A stretch of 64,000 bases of DNA from CAADGU01 sp035444285. Lineage in GTDB: Bacteria; Chloroflexota; Anaerolineae; Promineifilales; Promineifilaceae. The notes beneath the pieces were generated by a model. That model saw only the letters and a program-made list of their open reading frames with translations. It was not told the origin of the DNA and ran no database searches. Made by a program: the position numbers and the translations under genes. The stretch is from assembly GCA_035444285.1 (NCBI GenBank), contig DAOMOK010000004.1:62001-126000 (forward strand), written 5' to 3'. Shown piece by piece: positions 1-8,050 of the stretch; position 1 is the first letter of the stretch; each line of letters opens with the position of its first letter.

Positions 1-1
1 T

Positions 2-1282
2 GTGCCGGTCAACTTCTCGCGCACGGAGCATGGCCCGGTGCTGCTGCGCACGGCGCTGGCTTCTTCGCTCAATATCCCGGCGGTGATTGCCCTGGATAGG
101 GTGGGGGTGGCAACGGCCATGCGCCAGGCGGCGCTGATGGGCATTGGCACGTTGGGTGAACCGGATGCGTATGACCTGTCGTTTGCATTGGGTGGCGGCC
201 CGGTGCGCTTGTTTGACCTGACAACGGCGTATGCGGCCTTTGCCAATAGCGGTTCGCGCATCACGCCGTCCCTGATTCTGGATGTGACCGATGGGCAGGG
301 CAATGTGCTGGTTCAGCCACCGTCCACAACGCCTACGCGGGTTCTGGACGCACGGGTAGCCTGGCTGATCAGCGACATGCTCAGCGATGATAAGGCCCGT
401 ATTCTCTCGTTTGGGCCGGATAGCATCTTGAACATTGGCCGCACAGCCGCTGTAAAAACCGGTACGACCAACAATTTCCACGATAACTGGACGGTGGGGT
501 ATACGCCGGATGTGGTGGTGGGGGTGTGGGTGGGCAATGCCGACAATACACCCATGTTTAATGTGACCGGCGTCAGTGGCGCCGGGCCGATCTGGCATAT
601 GTTTATGCGCGAGATTTTGCGCGGCACGCCGGATAAGCCGTTTCCACAGCCGGAGGGGGTGGTGCAGGTGGAGGTGTGCAGTTTGTCCGGCTTACGGCCG
701 TCGCCTGATTGCCCGTTTCGCCGCTATGAGTGGTTCATCGCCGGTACAGAACCACAAGAGACGGATACGTTTTACCGCCGGGTGGAGATTGATAAAGAGA
801 CCGGTTTGCTGGCAAATGAAACGACGCCACTCGACCAGGTGGTGCGCCAACTGGCGCTGGCGCTGCCGCCGCCGCTCCATCCCTGGGCGCGGGCGGAGGG
901 GCTGTTGCTGCTGGATGATTTGCTGCTGGCGCAGGCGGCGGTGGGCGATGCGGACACTGCGGCGGTGCTCAATGCAAGCGTGTCCCCCATCCACCTCATT
1001 TCACCAGACCCGCAAACGAAATACCGGATTTCGATGGCCGTGCCCGCCGCCGCCCAAAAGCTGCCGGTAGAAGCAGTGGCCGCCGCCCACATGCAGTCAG
1101 TCACGTTGTGGCTGGATGATGCGCCGCTGGCAACGCTGACAGGCCCGCCATACCGCGTCTGGTGGGCGCTGACGCCCGGCGTGCATACGATGTGGGCGGA
1201 AGGGGTGGATGCAGAGGGCACGGCCGTGCAAAGTGAACGGATTAACTTTGAGGTATTGGCGGCCATTCGGCTGTCAAATTGA
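2..1282 (+). CDS. pbpC: Penicillin-binding protein 1C-like peptidoglycan synthase, 5'-truncated by the window edge
   Basis: C-terminal part of a class A penicillin-binding protein, which cross-links (and upstream of the window should polymerise) peptidoglycan outside the membrane. The visible 426 residues hold the end of the transpeptidase domain: the SxN motif as SLN at about 22-24 and the KTG motif as KTGTT at about 152-156. The SxxK serine and the glycosyltransferase domain lie upstream of base 1. Residues about 330-420 form a beta-rich tail like the C-terminal domain of PBP1C. The reading frame is open to the edge, so the listed start is only the first in-frame GTG. In many bacteria pbpC is linked to an A2M gene; here the A2M gene is about 10 kb away and convergent. 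Family call is secure; the 1C subtype rests on the tail. Confidence 0.85.
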   Translation: MPVNFSRTEHGPVLLRTALASSLNIPAVIALDRVGVATAMRQAALMGIGTLGEPDAYDLSFALGGGPVRLFDLTTAYAAFANSGSRITPSLILDVTDGQGNVLVQPPSTTPTRVLDARVAWLISDMLSDDKARILSFGPDSILNIGRTAAVKTGTTNNFHDNWTVGYTPDVVVGVWVGNADNTPMFNVTGVSGAGPIWHMFMREILRGTPDKPFPQPEGVVQVEVCSLSGLRPSPDCPFRRYEWFIAGTEPQETDTFYRRVEIDKETGLLANETTPLDQVVRQLALALPPPLHPWARAEGLLLLDDLLLAQAAVGDADTAAVLNASVSPIHLISPDPQTKYRISMAVPAAAQKLPVEAVAAAHMQSVTLWLDDAPLATLTGPPYRVWWALTPGVHTMWAEGVDAEGTAVQSERINFEVLAAIRLSN

Positions 1283-1302
1283 ACTATCCATAATCGCCGC
1301 CA

Positions 1303-2085
1303 TCATGCGGCCACATATGCCAGCTTGCGTGGTTTACGTCGGGACTGTACGGCCGTGATAATCACCATCAACAAGACTGCCGCTGTCGCCGCCCAGGCTG
1401 CATTTGCTACCAGCGGTGTGTCTGCCTGCGCCACGCCAATTCCGGCAAAGGCCCACACCAGCACCAGCAGGTAGGCCACATCACGATGGCGCAGCGCCAT
1501 CAACCCGGCCACAACCACGGCTACAACCAACATGATCACCGTCCAGATTTCCGGGGCAACTCCCCAGCCGCTCCAGTTAACATAATCTAGCAGGACGGTG
1601 ATATTGGCAATGGTTGCCACCGTAATCCAGCCCAGGTATATGCTAAAGGGAACACGTACTGCCCATTGTTCGGCGGGGGACACGGCCGTGCGCCCCGTGC
1701 CCAATCGCAGGTAAATGGTAATCAGGCTGCCCAGCAAAATCGCCATCATCACCACTGAAACGGCAAAGTAGCCGTAGTGCCAGCAGAAAATCCAGACCGT
1801 ATTGGCCAGGGAGCTGACCACAAATATCCAGCCGGTACGCTGCAACCGGGGATTTTCCCGTTGGGCGGGCAGGGCCTGGTAAATGGCATACACAATCAGC
1901 GCCAGGTAAATGAGACCCCAAATAGCAAAGACGTATCCGGCGGGCACAAAAAATACATCAAAGCTATCAGAAATTTCGGCTGTGGAAATGCCATTGATGG
2001 GCAGCGCATTCGCCAACCCATTGACCAGCACCATGATAATCAGTGAAACCAATACAGTAACTTGTCGAATCAAATCCTTGTTCAT
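1303..2085 (-). CDS. TspO/MBR-related tryptophan-rich sensory membrane protein
   Basis: Hydrophobic protein of about 260 residues with seven or so predicted membrane segments and many Trp/Tyr residues. The N-terminal two thirds resemble TspO/MBR proteins, which bind tetrapyrroles and are often tied to light or oxidative stress; Chloroflexota carry longer versions like this one. Two ATGs compete (2094 and 2085). The Shine-Dalgarno CAAAGG touches the first and sits nine bases from the second, so I prefer 2085. It is divergent from the photolyase, with a good promoter of its own (TTGACA at 2148-2153, TATGCT at 2125-2130). Its end is only 20 bp from the convergent PBP gene. Exact ligand and role cannot be told from sequence. 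Confidence 0.65.
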   Translation of the reverse strand: MNKDLIRQVTVLVSLIIMVLVNGLANALPINGISTAEISDSFDVFFVPAGYVFAIWGLIYLALIVYAIYQALPAQRENPRLQRTGWIFVVSSLANTVWIFCWHYGYFAVSVVMMAILLGSLITIYLRLGTGRTAVSPAEQWAVRVPFSIYLGWITVATIANITVLLDYVNWSGWGVAPEIWTVIMLVVAVVVAGLMALRHRDVAYLLVLVWAFAGIGVAQADTPLVANAAWAATAAVLLMVIITAVQSRRKPRKLAYVAA

Positions 2086-2101
2086 CTTTTTCATCCTTTG
2101 T

Positions 2102-2118
2102 GTACAAACCGATTGTAC
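2102..2118. promoter_or_regulatory. Inverted repeat GTACAA-N5-TTGTAC, likely operator at the tspO-like start site
   Basis: A perfect 6-bp inverted repeat with a 5-bp spacer lies at the expected +1 of the tspO-like promoter. A weaker copy with the same spacing (GTACAA-N5-CTGTAT, 2203-2219) lies just after the -10 of the divergent photolyase promoter. The pair suggests one regulator acting on both genes. A light-responsive MerR-type (LitR/CarH) factor would fit the gene content, but no regulator gene is visible here. Confidence 0.5.
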
Positions 2119-2124
2119 GTTGGT

Positions 2125-2153
2125 AGCATATCAGGGATTGCGCTGTTTGTCAA
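2125..2153 (-). promoter_or_regulatory. Promoter of the tspO-like gene
   Basis: Read on the minus strand: -35 TTGACA (2153-2148), 17-bp spacer, -10 TATGCT (2130-2125). It is a near-consensus housekeeping-sigma promoter about 40 bp upstream of the start codon. Confidence 0.6.
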
Positions 2154-2171
2154 TATATTGTATAGTTTGTG

Positions 2172-2200
2172 TTGACTTTATTGGCAGATGTTTCTATACT
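2172..2200 (+). promoter_or_regulatory. Promoter of the photolyase gene
   Basis: -35 TTGACT (2172-2177), 17-bp spacer, -10 TATACT (2195-2200). It predicts transcription from about 2207, which rules out the upstream in-frame GTG at 2169 and supports the ATG at 2301. Confidence 0.65.
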
Positions 2201-2300
2201 CTGTACAACTTTCTGTATCTTCTTTCTTTACATCATCGCCTCATTGCGCCTGCTTCGGCTGCACTCAGCACAAGTTTGCGTCAAGACACAAGGAGCAACG

Positions 2301-3782
2301 ATGTCTACGGCCGTCTGGTGGATTCGCCGCGATCTACGCTTAACAGATAATCAAGCCCTGACCGCTGCCTGCCAGGCCGCCGATAAGGTCATCCCCCTTT
2401 TCATCCTCGACCCCTTTTTTGTCCGTTCGCCCTATGTGGCCGAAAAGCGGCTGGCCTTTTTGGTTGGCGGTCTGGCCGAACTGGCGGCGGCGCTGCGGGA
2501 AAGGGGCAGCCGTCTGATTGTGCGCCAGGGGGAGCCAACGGCCGTGCTCACCCACCTGCTCGCCGAAACCAACGCCCACGCCGTCTTCGCCGAAGCCGAT
2601 TACTCGGCCTATGCCCGGCAGCGGGACACGGCCGTTGCCCAAAACCTCCCCCTCCACCTTACCGAAGGTCTGGTCGTCCACCGCCCCGTCACCCTGCTCA
2701 AACAAGATGGCACACCGTACACCGTATTCACCCCATTTAAGAAGAACTGGCTGGCAAAACCAGTTCCGGCACGGCCGTTGCCCGCCCCCACTCGCCTCCA
2801 TACCCCATCCCAACTCGCCAGCCTGTCTCTGCCTCAATCCCCCATCCCTTCCACGTTTCCTCCTGGTGAAGCAGAAGCTCATCGTCGGCTCGCCACGTTC
2901 ACCTGGGCATCATCGCCGCCCTCACCCCCTCACCCCCTCACCTCATCACCTGCTCACCTGCTCACTTCATCACCCCGGCGTCCTCGCCGCCCTCACCCCA
3001 TCTCCGCCTACGCCGCCCAACGCGACCAACTGGCCGAACCCGCCACCTCCCAACTCTCCCCCTACCTGCGTTTTGGCATGGTCTCGGCGCGGCAGGCAGT
3101 CTGGGCCGCTCAGGACGCCCTGGCAGCCGCGCCAGACGCTGCGGCTGCCAGAGGCGCAGAAACCTGGCTCAGTCAGTTGATCTGGCGCGAGTTTTACACC
3201 GCCATCCTCTACCACTTTCCCCATGTGGCCCACGGCAGCTTCCGCCCGGCGTATGACGCCGTCCCCTGGCGCAATGATCCGGCCGAGTTTGCCGCCTGGC
3301 AGGCCGGGCAAACCGGCTACCCGGTAGTAGATGCCGCCATGCGCCAGCTCACCCAGACCGGCTGGATGCACAACCGCGCCCGCCTGATCGTCGCCTCATT
3401 TTTGGTGAAGGATTTACTGATTGATTGGCGCTGGGGCGAGCGTTTTTTTATGCAGCAGTTGGTAGATGGCGACCCGGCCAACAACAACGGCGGCTGGCAG
3501 TGGACGGCGGGCACAGGCACCGATGCCGCTCCCTACTTCCGCATCTTCAACCCCATCAGCCAGAGCCAGAAGTTTGACCCACACGGCCGTTACCTGCGAC
3601 ACTGGCTGCCCGAACTGGCCCACCTGCCCGACGCCTACCTCCACTCCCCCTGGCTCATGCCGCCCCTGGAACAACAGCGCCTCGGATTTGTATACGGCCG
3701 TGACTACCCCGCTCCCATCGTAGACCACGCCCAGGCTCGCCTCCGCACTCTGGCTGCGTACCAGCACACCCGCCAGACCTGA
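2301..3782 (+). CDS. phr: Deoxyribodipyrimidine photo-lyase (class I CPD photolyase)
   Basis: Repairs UV-induced pyrimidine dimers using blue light and FADH-. The N-terminal Rossmann photolyase domain begins with a typical WWIRRDLRLTDN. The C-terminal FAD domain has the family blocks VVDAAMRQL, GWMHNRARL and WTAGTGTDAAPYFRIFNP. The start at 2301 follows AGGAGC at 2291-2296 and lies downstream of a clear promoter; an upstream extension is open but precedes the -10. Odd feature: between the two domains (residues about 207-235) the DNA is a run of CTCACCCC-type 8-nt repeats, the same words found between genes at 22.8 and 57.0 kb. They are translated as a Pro/Ser/His-rich linker without breaking the frame. 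Likely still functional, because the insert falls in the interdomain loop. Confidence 0.93.
   Translation: MSTAVWWIRRDLRLTDNQALTAACQAADKVIPLFILDPFFVRSPYVAEKRLAFLVGGLAELAAALRERGSRLIVRQGEPTAVLTHLLAETNAHAVFAEADYSAYARQRDTAVAQNLPLHLTEGLVVHRPVTLLKQDGTPYTVFTPFKKNWLAKPVPARPLPAPTRLHTPSQLASLSLPQSPIPSTFPPGEAEAHRRLATFTWASSPPSPPHPLTSSPAHLLTSSPRRPRRPHPISAYAAQRDQLAEPATSQLSPYLRFGMVSARQAVWAAQDALAAAPDAAAARGAETWLSQLIWREFYTAILYHFPHVAHGSFRPAYDAVPWRNDPAEFAAWQAGQTGYPVVDAAMRQLTQTGWMHNRARLIVASFLVKDLLIDWRWGERFFMQQLVDGDPANNNGGWQWTAGTGTDAAPYFRIFNPISQSQKFDPHGRYLRHWLPELAHLPDAYLHSPWLMPPLEQQRLGFVYGRDYPAPIVDHAQARLRTLAAYQHTRQT
2920..2976. repeat. 8-nt tandem repeat tract (CTCACCCC words) inside the photolyase gene
   Basis: Imperfect tandem copies of CTCACCCC, CTCACCTG and related words, reverse complements of the GTGAGGGG words at 22771-22829 and 56970-57011. 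It encodes the low-complexity interdomain linker of the photolyase. Confidence 0.75.
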
Positions 3783-3834
3783 CAGGTCTTGTTCCCCTTT
3801 TGTTCCCACGCTCCGCGTGGAACGAGATGCAAAA

Positions 3835-3874
3835 AGACATCCGATTTCTCAATTGTTTGAGAAATCGGATGTCT
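3835..3874. terminator. Bidirectional terminator-like hairpin, conserved-stem family, copy 1
   Basis: Stem AGACATCCGATTTCTCAA paired with its complement around a 4-nt loop. It sits between the convergent photolyase and peptidase genes. The same stem core recurs at 11631-11676 and 62498-62530, each time just past a gene end. Confidence 0.75.
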
Positions 3875-3927
3875 GTGATGGCAGGCCATTACAATCTAAA
3901 ACAGATCCCTGGGCTGTGCCCTATACC

Positions 3928-6900
3928 TCATTCCTGCCCAAGCCAGGCTTGAGGCGCCCTGGTATTCAGTTCAGACAAAGACAGGTGTGGCGGCACCGTC
4001 CGTACCGAGTCACAGCCGAAGAACTTGAAAACGTTGCCACCGTCCACCCACAGACCCTTGACACAAGCCTCCGTATCCCCGTCCTGTATACCCGTTTCCT
4101 GGGTGCGGAAATGCAGAACCATGTCCAAATCACCGTCCCGCGTTACCTCGTCCAGTTCATAGGCGTCCTCAAGGTGGCCCATATTGTGGGCCTCAAAAGC
4201 GCCGCCGGTTTCGTTCCAGACATCGTTGCGCGGCCCAAAACGGACGCTGAGTGGATCAATCATGGTGGCGTCAAAATCAAGCGGCAAGTTATATTCACCG
4301 GCCAGGGTCGTCAGCACTGCCACCGGGATGACTCCGCGGCTGCCCACGTTGATGGAATTGGGGAAGCTGCCTGGCTTAATGTTGATCGCTACCGGGATGA
4401 CACACTCAACCGTCACGTCTACGGCGGCGGTATTGTTTGACTGGTCGGGATCAGTGTCGGCCGGGTGAAGCGGTTGAATCTCATTGGTAAAAGTGAATGT
4501 CTGGTCTCCGGGTTGGCCGCAGTGAATGGTGAAAGTTTCTGTCACCAGGCGTGGCACGCCCAATTCCAGCCCAGGCTCTACCAGCGTGTCCAGCGTTGGT
4601 GTCACGATAGAACCAGGGGGGGCTACGGCCGTTAACGTTAGTTCCGCATCTATTGGTGCAGATGGCCCATTGTTCACAATATGCTTGGTAAATGTGATGA
4701 TCACCTCCTCGCCGATAAGTACCTCTGGCGGCGCGCCCACCGCCGCAAAATCAATGATTTCCAGATCGGCTTCCGCCACCACCAGTGTATCTTCAGCCGC
4801 ACTGTTGTTGCTGGGGTCAGGATCAAAGCCCGTCCCGGCTACACTGGCCTGATTGGTAATCGTTACCGGCCCGCCGTTGTTGTAAACCAGGTCAGCATCC
4901 ACCACCACCTGAATTGTGAAAGAAGCATTGGCCCCGTCAGCCAGCAATGCCAGACTACAGGTCACAATGCCAGAGCCAGGCCCAGTTTCCACACAGCCAT
5001 CGGGGCTGGAGGCAAAGGTAACGCCCGCTGGCAGCGTATCCGTCACCAGTACGTCTGGCACGTCATCGGGGCCATTGTTGGTGACTTCCAGCAAATAAGT
5101 GAGGGTGGCGCCGGCGGCAACCGGGTCTGGTGAGTCACTCTTGGTCAGCGCCAGGTCGCCCTGGATGGCCGCGCCCAGGCAATCCAATACACCTGCTCCC
5201 CAGGCGGTATCAAAACCGGCCGGGCCGCGATCAAAAGATGACACAGCCAGGCGCGCATTAACACCGGCCACCGTGGCGGCTGCACCCATATTCTGGCGCA
5301 CCAGCACGTCACAGGCTGCCGCGTGGGGCGCCGCCGCCGAGGTACCAAAGAAGCGGCAGTCACCCTGGTTGACGGCCGGGCAGGTGCCGGCGCCAAAACC
5401 ACCGGCGCCGCTGACGGCAACACCATCGGCGGCTGTCCAGGAGGGGGCGTTGGCTGTGGTCAGCGGCGGGCCGGCTACGCCGTTGCCGGGGCAGGGATAT
5501 GCACCACCGGGGCAGACCGTTGTCAGCCAGAATTGCGCCGGGCCACCGCTGCTAAAGCCTTCCAGTGGCACGGTTGCCGGGTTGGTACTGTTACCGGCAT
5601 TGGCCGCCGCCGATGACGTTGCCAGGCCGGTATAGTTGGAGTCAGGATTCAGGCTGCCATCCCGCGTGGAGCCATCCAGGCTGGCGGCACTGGCGCGCCA
5701 GCGCAGGTCAATGAGAGGTGTAGCGACTGCACCGTTGACGCCCTGTACGTCTACCACGATTTTCAGGTTGACGTTCGGGGTGTTGGCCGCGAAGGGAATA
5801 GATATTTGCTCAATTGTGTCGCCAGCGCCATTACCCTGTACGCCTACGCTGCTGCCCAGGCATTGTGTCAGGGCAGCGTCCATGACATAGAGATTCAGGT
5901 CAGTGAAGCCGCCCGCGCCGGCGGTGGGGAAGATGGCGCGTGGCTCGCTCCACTGTAGGGTGATGGCTAAGGTGGTGCCGTTTGTGCCCGGCTGTACCTG
6001 AATGTCAAAGGTGGTGTCATTGCCAGGAGCGATGGCCACCACGTTGTCCGGTTGCAGGGGGCAACCGGCAAAAGGCCCGGCGGCGCCGTCTGGCCCGCCA
6101 CCGGTACCCACGGCCGTTACCCGCGCTGCATGTTGGGCGCCCCGGTTACCGGCCGAAGAGTGCATGGAGACACCGGCTGCGGCCACCGCATCCCCATTGG
6201 AGGCAGCCAGACCTTGCTGGAAGGCCGGCTCGGCGTCAAAGGCGATGTCTTCAGCTATTACGGCCGCGCCGCCGACTACCAGGTTGTTTTGAGCCGCCAC
6301 ATGGCTGACCACACCGCCGCCACCGGTAGCACAATACAGCAGCGCCGCGCCTGGGGCCATGTCGTGGATAATTTCCAGCATGGCCGTGCCTTCATCACCA
6401 GAGCCAACGGCGCAACCGGCAGGAATGGTCACTGTCGCCGGCAGATCGCCGGTGGCCTGGGCGGCTGCCAGATTGGAGACGCCATCAGAGATAGCGCCAA
6501 CGGTAACGCCGGTACCGTCAATGCCCAAAGTATCCAGGTCATCGGCGTTGTGCAGAGCCACCCCTTCGCTAAGGAAAGCGCCTTCGTCTGGTGGGTTTTC
6601 TTCAACGGTGGTCACGGCCGTGACCCAACCAGCCTGCGCCGCCTCCATCACCCGGCCATAAGGCATCCAGGCCACGATAACCCCCAGGCCCGGAGGCGCA
6701 GACATACCGGCCGGCCAGATAATGTTGGCTGTGCTGATTTCAATGGTACTACCATGACTTTGTAAGTTGGCTGCCATGGCCGGGGTGATGGCCTGCCGGC
6801 TATGAAAGGCCAGGCGCATCTCGCCGGCGCTGTTGACCTTGATCAGGTTATCCGACAAGGCTGCCACCGCTGCCGGTGATAACGTGCCTGATACGCTGGT

Positions 6901-7110
6901 GGTTTGCATGGCTGCCGTCACCTGGTTGATGCGTTCCTGAATGATGTAGGCAACCTTAGAGGGCTGCACCTGGTTTCCGTTGTGAGCGATAATGGGCAGG
7001 AACGTTGTGTTGGCAGAAGGGGTAACCCCACTGCTTGCCTGGCTGATATTACTGCCGACTACGACCAGCCCGACCAATAAGATCGTAAACAACAAAGTAA
7101 CACGGTTCAT
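3928..7110 (-). CDS. Secreted S8/S53-like serine peptidase with DUF11 and CARDB-like domains
   Basis: Exported peptidase of 1060 residues with an N-terminal signal peptide (hydrophobic 5-20). Residues about 50-175 are a propeptide-like region. The catalytic domain follows: Asp209 in the ISDG block, then DEGTAM where subtilisins have HGT, so Glu240 replaces the usual His, and the nucleophile Ser591 in GTSAAAPH. An Asp/Glu/Ser set is the sedolisin (S53) arrangement, and a recognised S53-like branch of this fold looks like this. After it come a DUF11 repeat (about 655-770), a second Ig/CARDB-like domain (about 780-905) and a C-terminal domain of unknown role. AAGGAG supports the ATG at 7110. The divergent neighbour encodes a lipoprotein homologous to the propeptide region alone, suggesting a linked inhibitor or chaperone. 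Substrate unknown. Confidence 0.8.
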   Translation of the reverse strand: MNRVTLLFTILLVGLVVVGSNISQASSGVTPSANTTFLPIIAHNGNQVQPSKVAYIIQERINQVTAAMQTTSVSGTLSPAAVAALSDNLIKVNSAGEMRLAFHSRQAITPAMAANLQSHGSTIEISTANIIWPAGMSAPPGLGVIVAWMPYGRVMEAAQAGWVTAVTTVEENPPDEGAFLSEGVALHNADDLDTLGIDGTGVTVGAISDGVSNLAAAQATGDLPATVTIPAGCAVGSGDEGTAMLEIIHDMAPGAALLYCATGGGGVVSHVAAQNNLVVGGAAVIAEDIAFDAEPAFQQGLAASNGDAVAAAGVSMHSSAGNRGAQHAARVTAVGTGGGPDGAAGPFAGCPLQPDNVVAIAPGNDTTFDIQVQPGTNGTTLAITLQWSEPRAIFPTAGAGGFTDLNLYVMDAALTQCLGSSVGVQGNGAGDTIEQISIPFAANTPNVNLKIVVDVQGVNGAVATPLIDLRWRASAASLDGSTRDGSLNPDSNYTGLATSSAAANAGNSTNPATVPLEGFSSGGPAQFWLTTVCPGGAYPCPGNGVAGPPLTTANAPSWTAADGVAVSGAGGFGAGTCPAVNQGDCRFFGTSAAAPHAAACDVLVRQNMGAAATVAGVNARLAVSSFDRGPAGFDTAWGAGVLDCLGAAIQGDLALTKSDSPDPVAAGATLTYLLEVTNNGPDDVPDVLVTDTLPAGVTFASSPDGCVETGPGSGIVTCSLALLADGANASFTIQVVVDADLVYNNGGPVTITNQASVAGTGFDPDPSNNSAAEDTLVVAEADLEIIDFAAVGAPPEVLIGEEVIITFTKHIVNNGPSAPIDAELTLTAVAPPGSIVTPTLDTLVEPGLELGVPRLVTETFTIHCGQPGDQTFTFTNEIQPLHPADTDPDQSNNTAAVDVTVECVIPVAINIKPGSFPNSINVGSRGVIPVAVLTTLAGEYNLPLDFDATMIDPLSVRFGPRNDVWNETGGAFEAHNMGHLEDAYELDEVTRDGDLDMVLHFRTQETGIQDGDTEACVKGLWVDGGNVFKFFGCDSVRTVPPHLSLSELNTRAPQAWLGQE

Positions 7111-7224
7111 GTGATTCTCCTTTGTATGGCTATCAATTGTTTTAAGATGATGGTTGAAAGAGTTGTTATAAGGTGCCTGTCCATAAAAAAAAGAACTAGC
7201 CTATGAGTACTATCAGTCATCATA

Positions 7225-7851
7225 ATGGAAAAGGGGGCGATTGAGAAGGTGCAAAACAAAAGAGGGGAACTTTGCCAAAGAATCAGCGCCTCGGCAAACA
7301 GGTACGGCCGTGTGTGCATCTGCCTGTTTCTGTTCCTATTGCTCACAGGCTGCCAGGCGGGGCCAGAGAAAGTGGCGGATGTGACCAGCCCCGTGGCCGA
7401 AACGCCGATCCTACCCACAGCCACCATTGAAACTGCTTTATCACCCTCAGCGACGGCGCCGCGGGCACAAGAGACGATGACCCCTGACTTTTCCTGGAAA
7501 ATAGCCAGCAGCGTCCAGCAACGTTTAACCGCTATCAGCCAGGCCATGGCCTCTGGTACGGCCGATGTTTCCGGGTTATCAGATAACCTGCTGCGCATCC
7601 GGCCCGGCGGGGAGATGGCGTTGGTCTTTCATGCCGCCGGCACTGTGGGGCAGGCCGAAGAGGCAGACCTGGTAGCTCTGGGGGCGGAGATTGTAACCAG
7701 TACGGCCGATTTGACCTGGCCGGAAGGGATGCCGCCACCGCCGGGGCTGGGCCAGATTCAAGCCTGGTTGCTGTATGATCGGGTGGAGGATGCGGCCCGG
7801 CTGCCCTGGGTCACGGCCGTGACGCCCCCCAATTATGGCGTGTCCGACTGA
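7225..7851 (+). CDS. Lipoprotein homologous to the propeptide region of the adjacent peptidase
   Basis: 208 residues with a hydrophobic signal and the lipobox LLTGC (Cys at about 43), then a Thr/Pro/Ala-rich linker. Residues about 90-200 align by eye with residues about 52-170 of the divergent peptidase: shared blocks include LSDNL, GEMxLxFH, PPPGLG/APPGLG and WVTAVT. No catalytic domain follows. It is therefore a stand-alone propeptide-like domain anchored at the membrane. Peptidase propeptides often inhibit or fold their enzyme, so a control role on the neighbour is a reasonable inference. The start is uncertain: the ATG lacks a strong Shine-Dalgarno and the signal begins about 27 residues in. 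Confidence 0.65.
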   Translation: MEKGAIEKVQNKRGELCQRISASANRYGRVCICLFLFLLLTGCQAGPEKVADVTSPVAETPILPTATIETALSPSATAPRAQETMTPDFSWKIASSVQQRLTAISQAMASGTADVSGLSDNLLRIRPGGEMALVFHAAGTVGQAEEADLVALGAEIVTSTADLTWPEGMPPPPGLGQIQAWLLYDRVEDAARLPWVTAVTPPNYGVSD

Positions 7852-7883
7852 TACGTCGGCTCTTCCACCCGGTGTTGGCACCC

Positions 7884-7960
7884 GGTCAACCAGAGCCAGA
7901 AGTTTGATGGTCACGGCCGTTACCTGTGCCACTGATGACTCATGCCACGCAGCAATCACG
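7884..7960 (+). pseudogene. Short photolyase remnant
   Basis: About 49 bases from 7888 match the photolyase gene at 3561-3609 with roughly eight differences, covering the QSQKF and HGRYL codons, then a stop appears (TGA at 7934). A few downstream bases recall the LMPPLEQQ segment after a deletion. It appears to be leftover from a second photolyase copy, or from a local duplication, next to the NACHT gene. Confidence 0.45.
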
Positions 7961-8050
7961 CGATGAAACAATCCATTTGGCGCTGACGGCCGTAACCAGT
8001 ATCCTTGTGCCGTACCGCGATTTGGCAAAATCGCGCCACAAGGAGGCCAT

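Noticed and set aside
2169..2300. N-terminal extension of the photolyase
   Set aside because: The extension begins upstream of the predicted -10 and lacks a ribosome-binding site; the inner ATG has both.
3802..3822. GTTCCCACG/CGTGGAAC hairpin near the photolyase stop as a separate terminator
   Set aside because: Too short and followed at once by a much stronger hairpin; listed only here.
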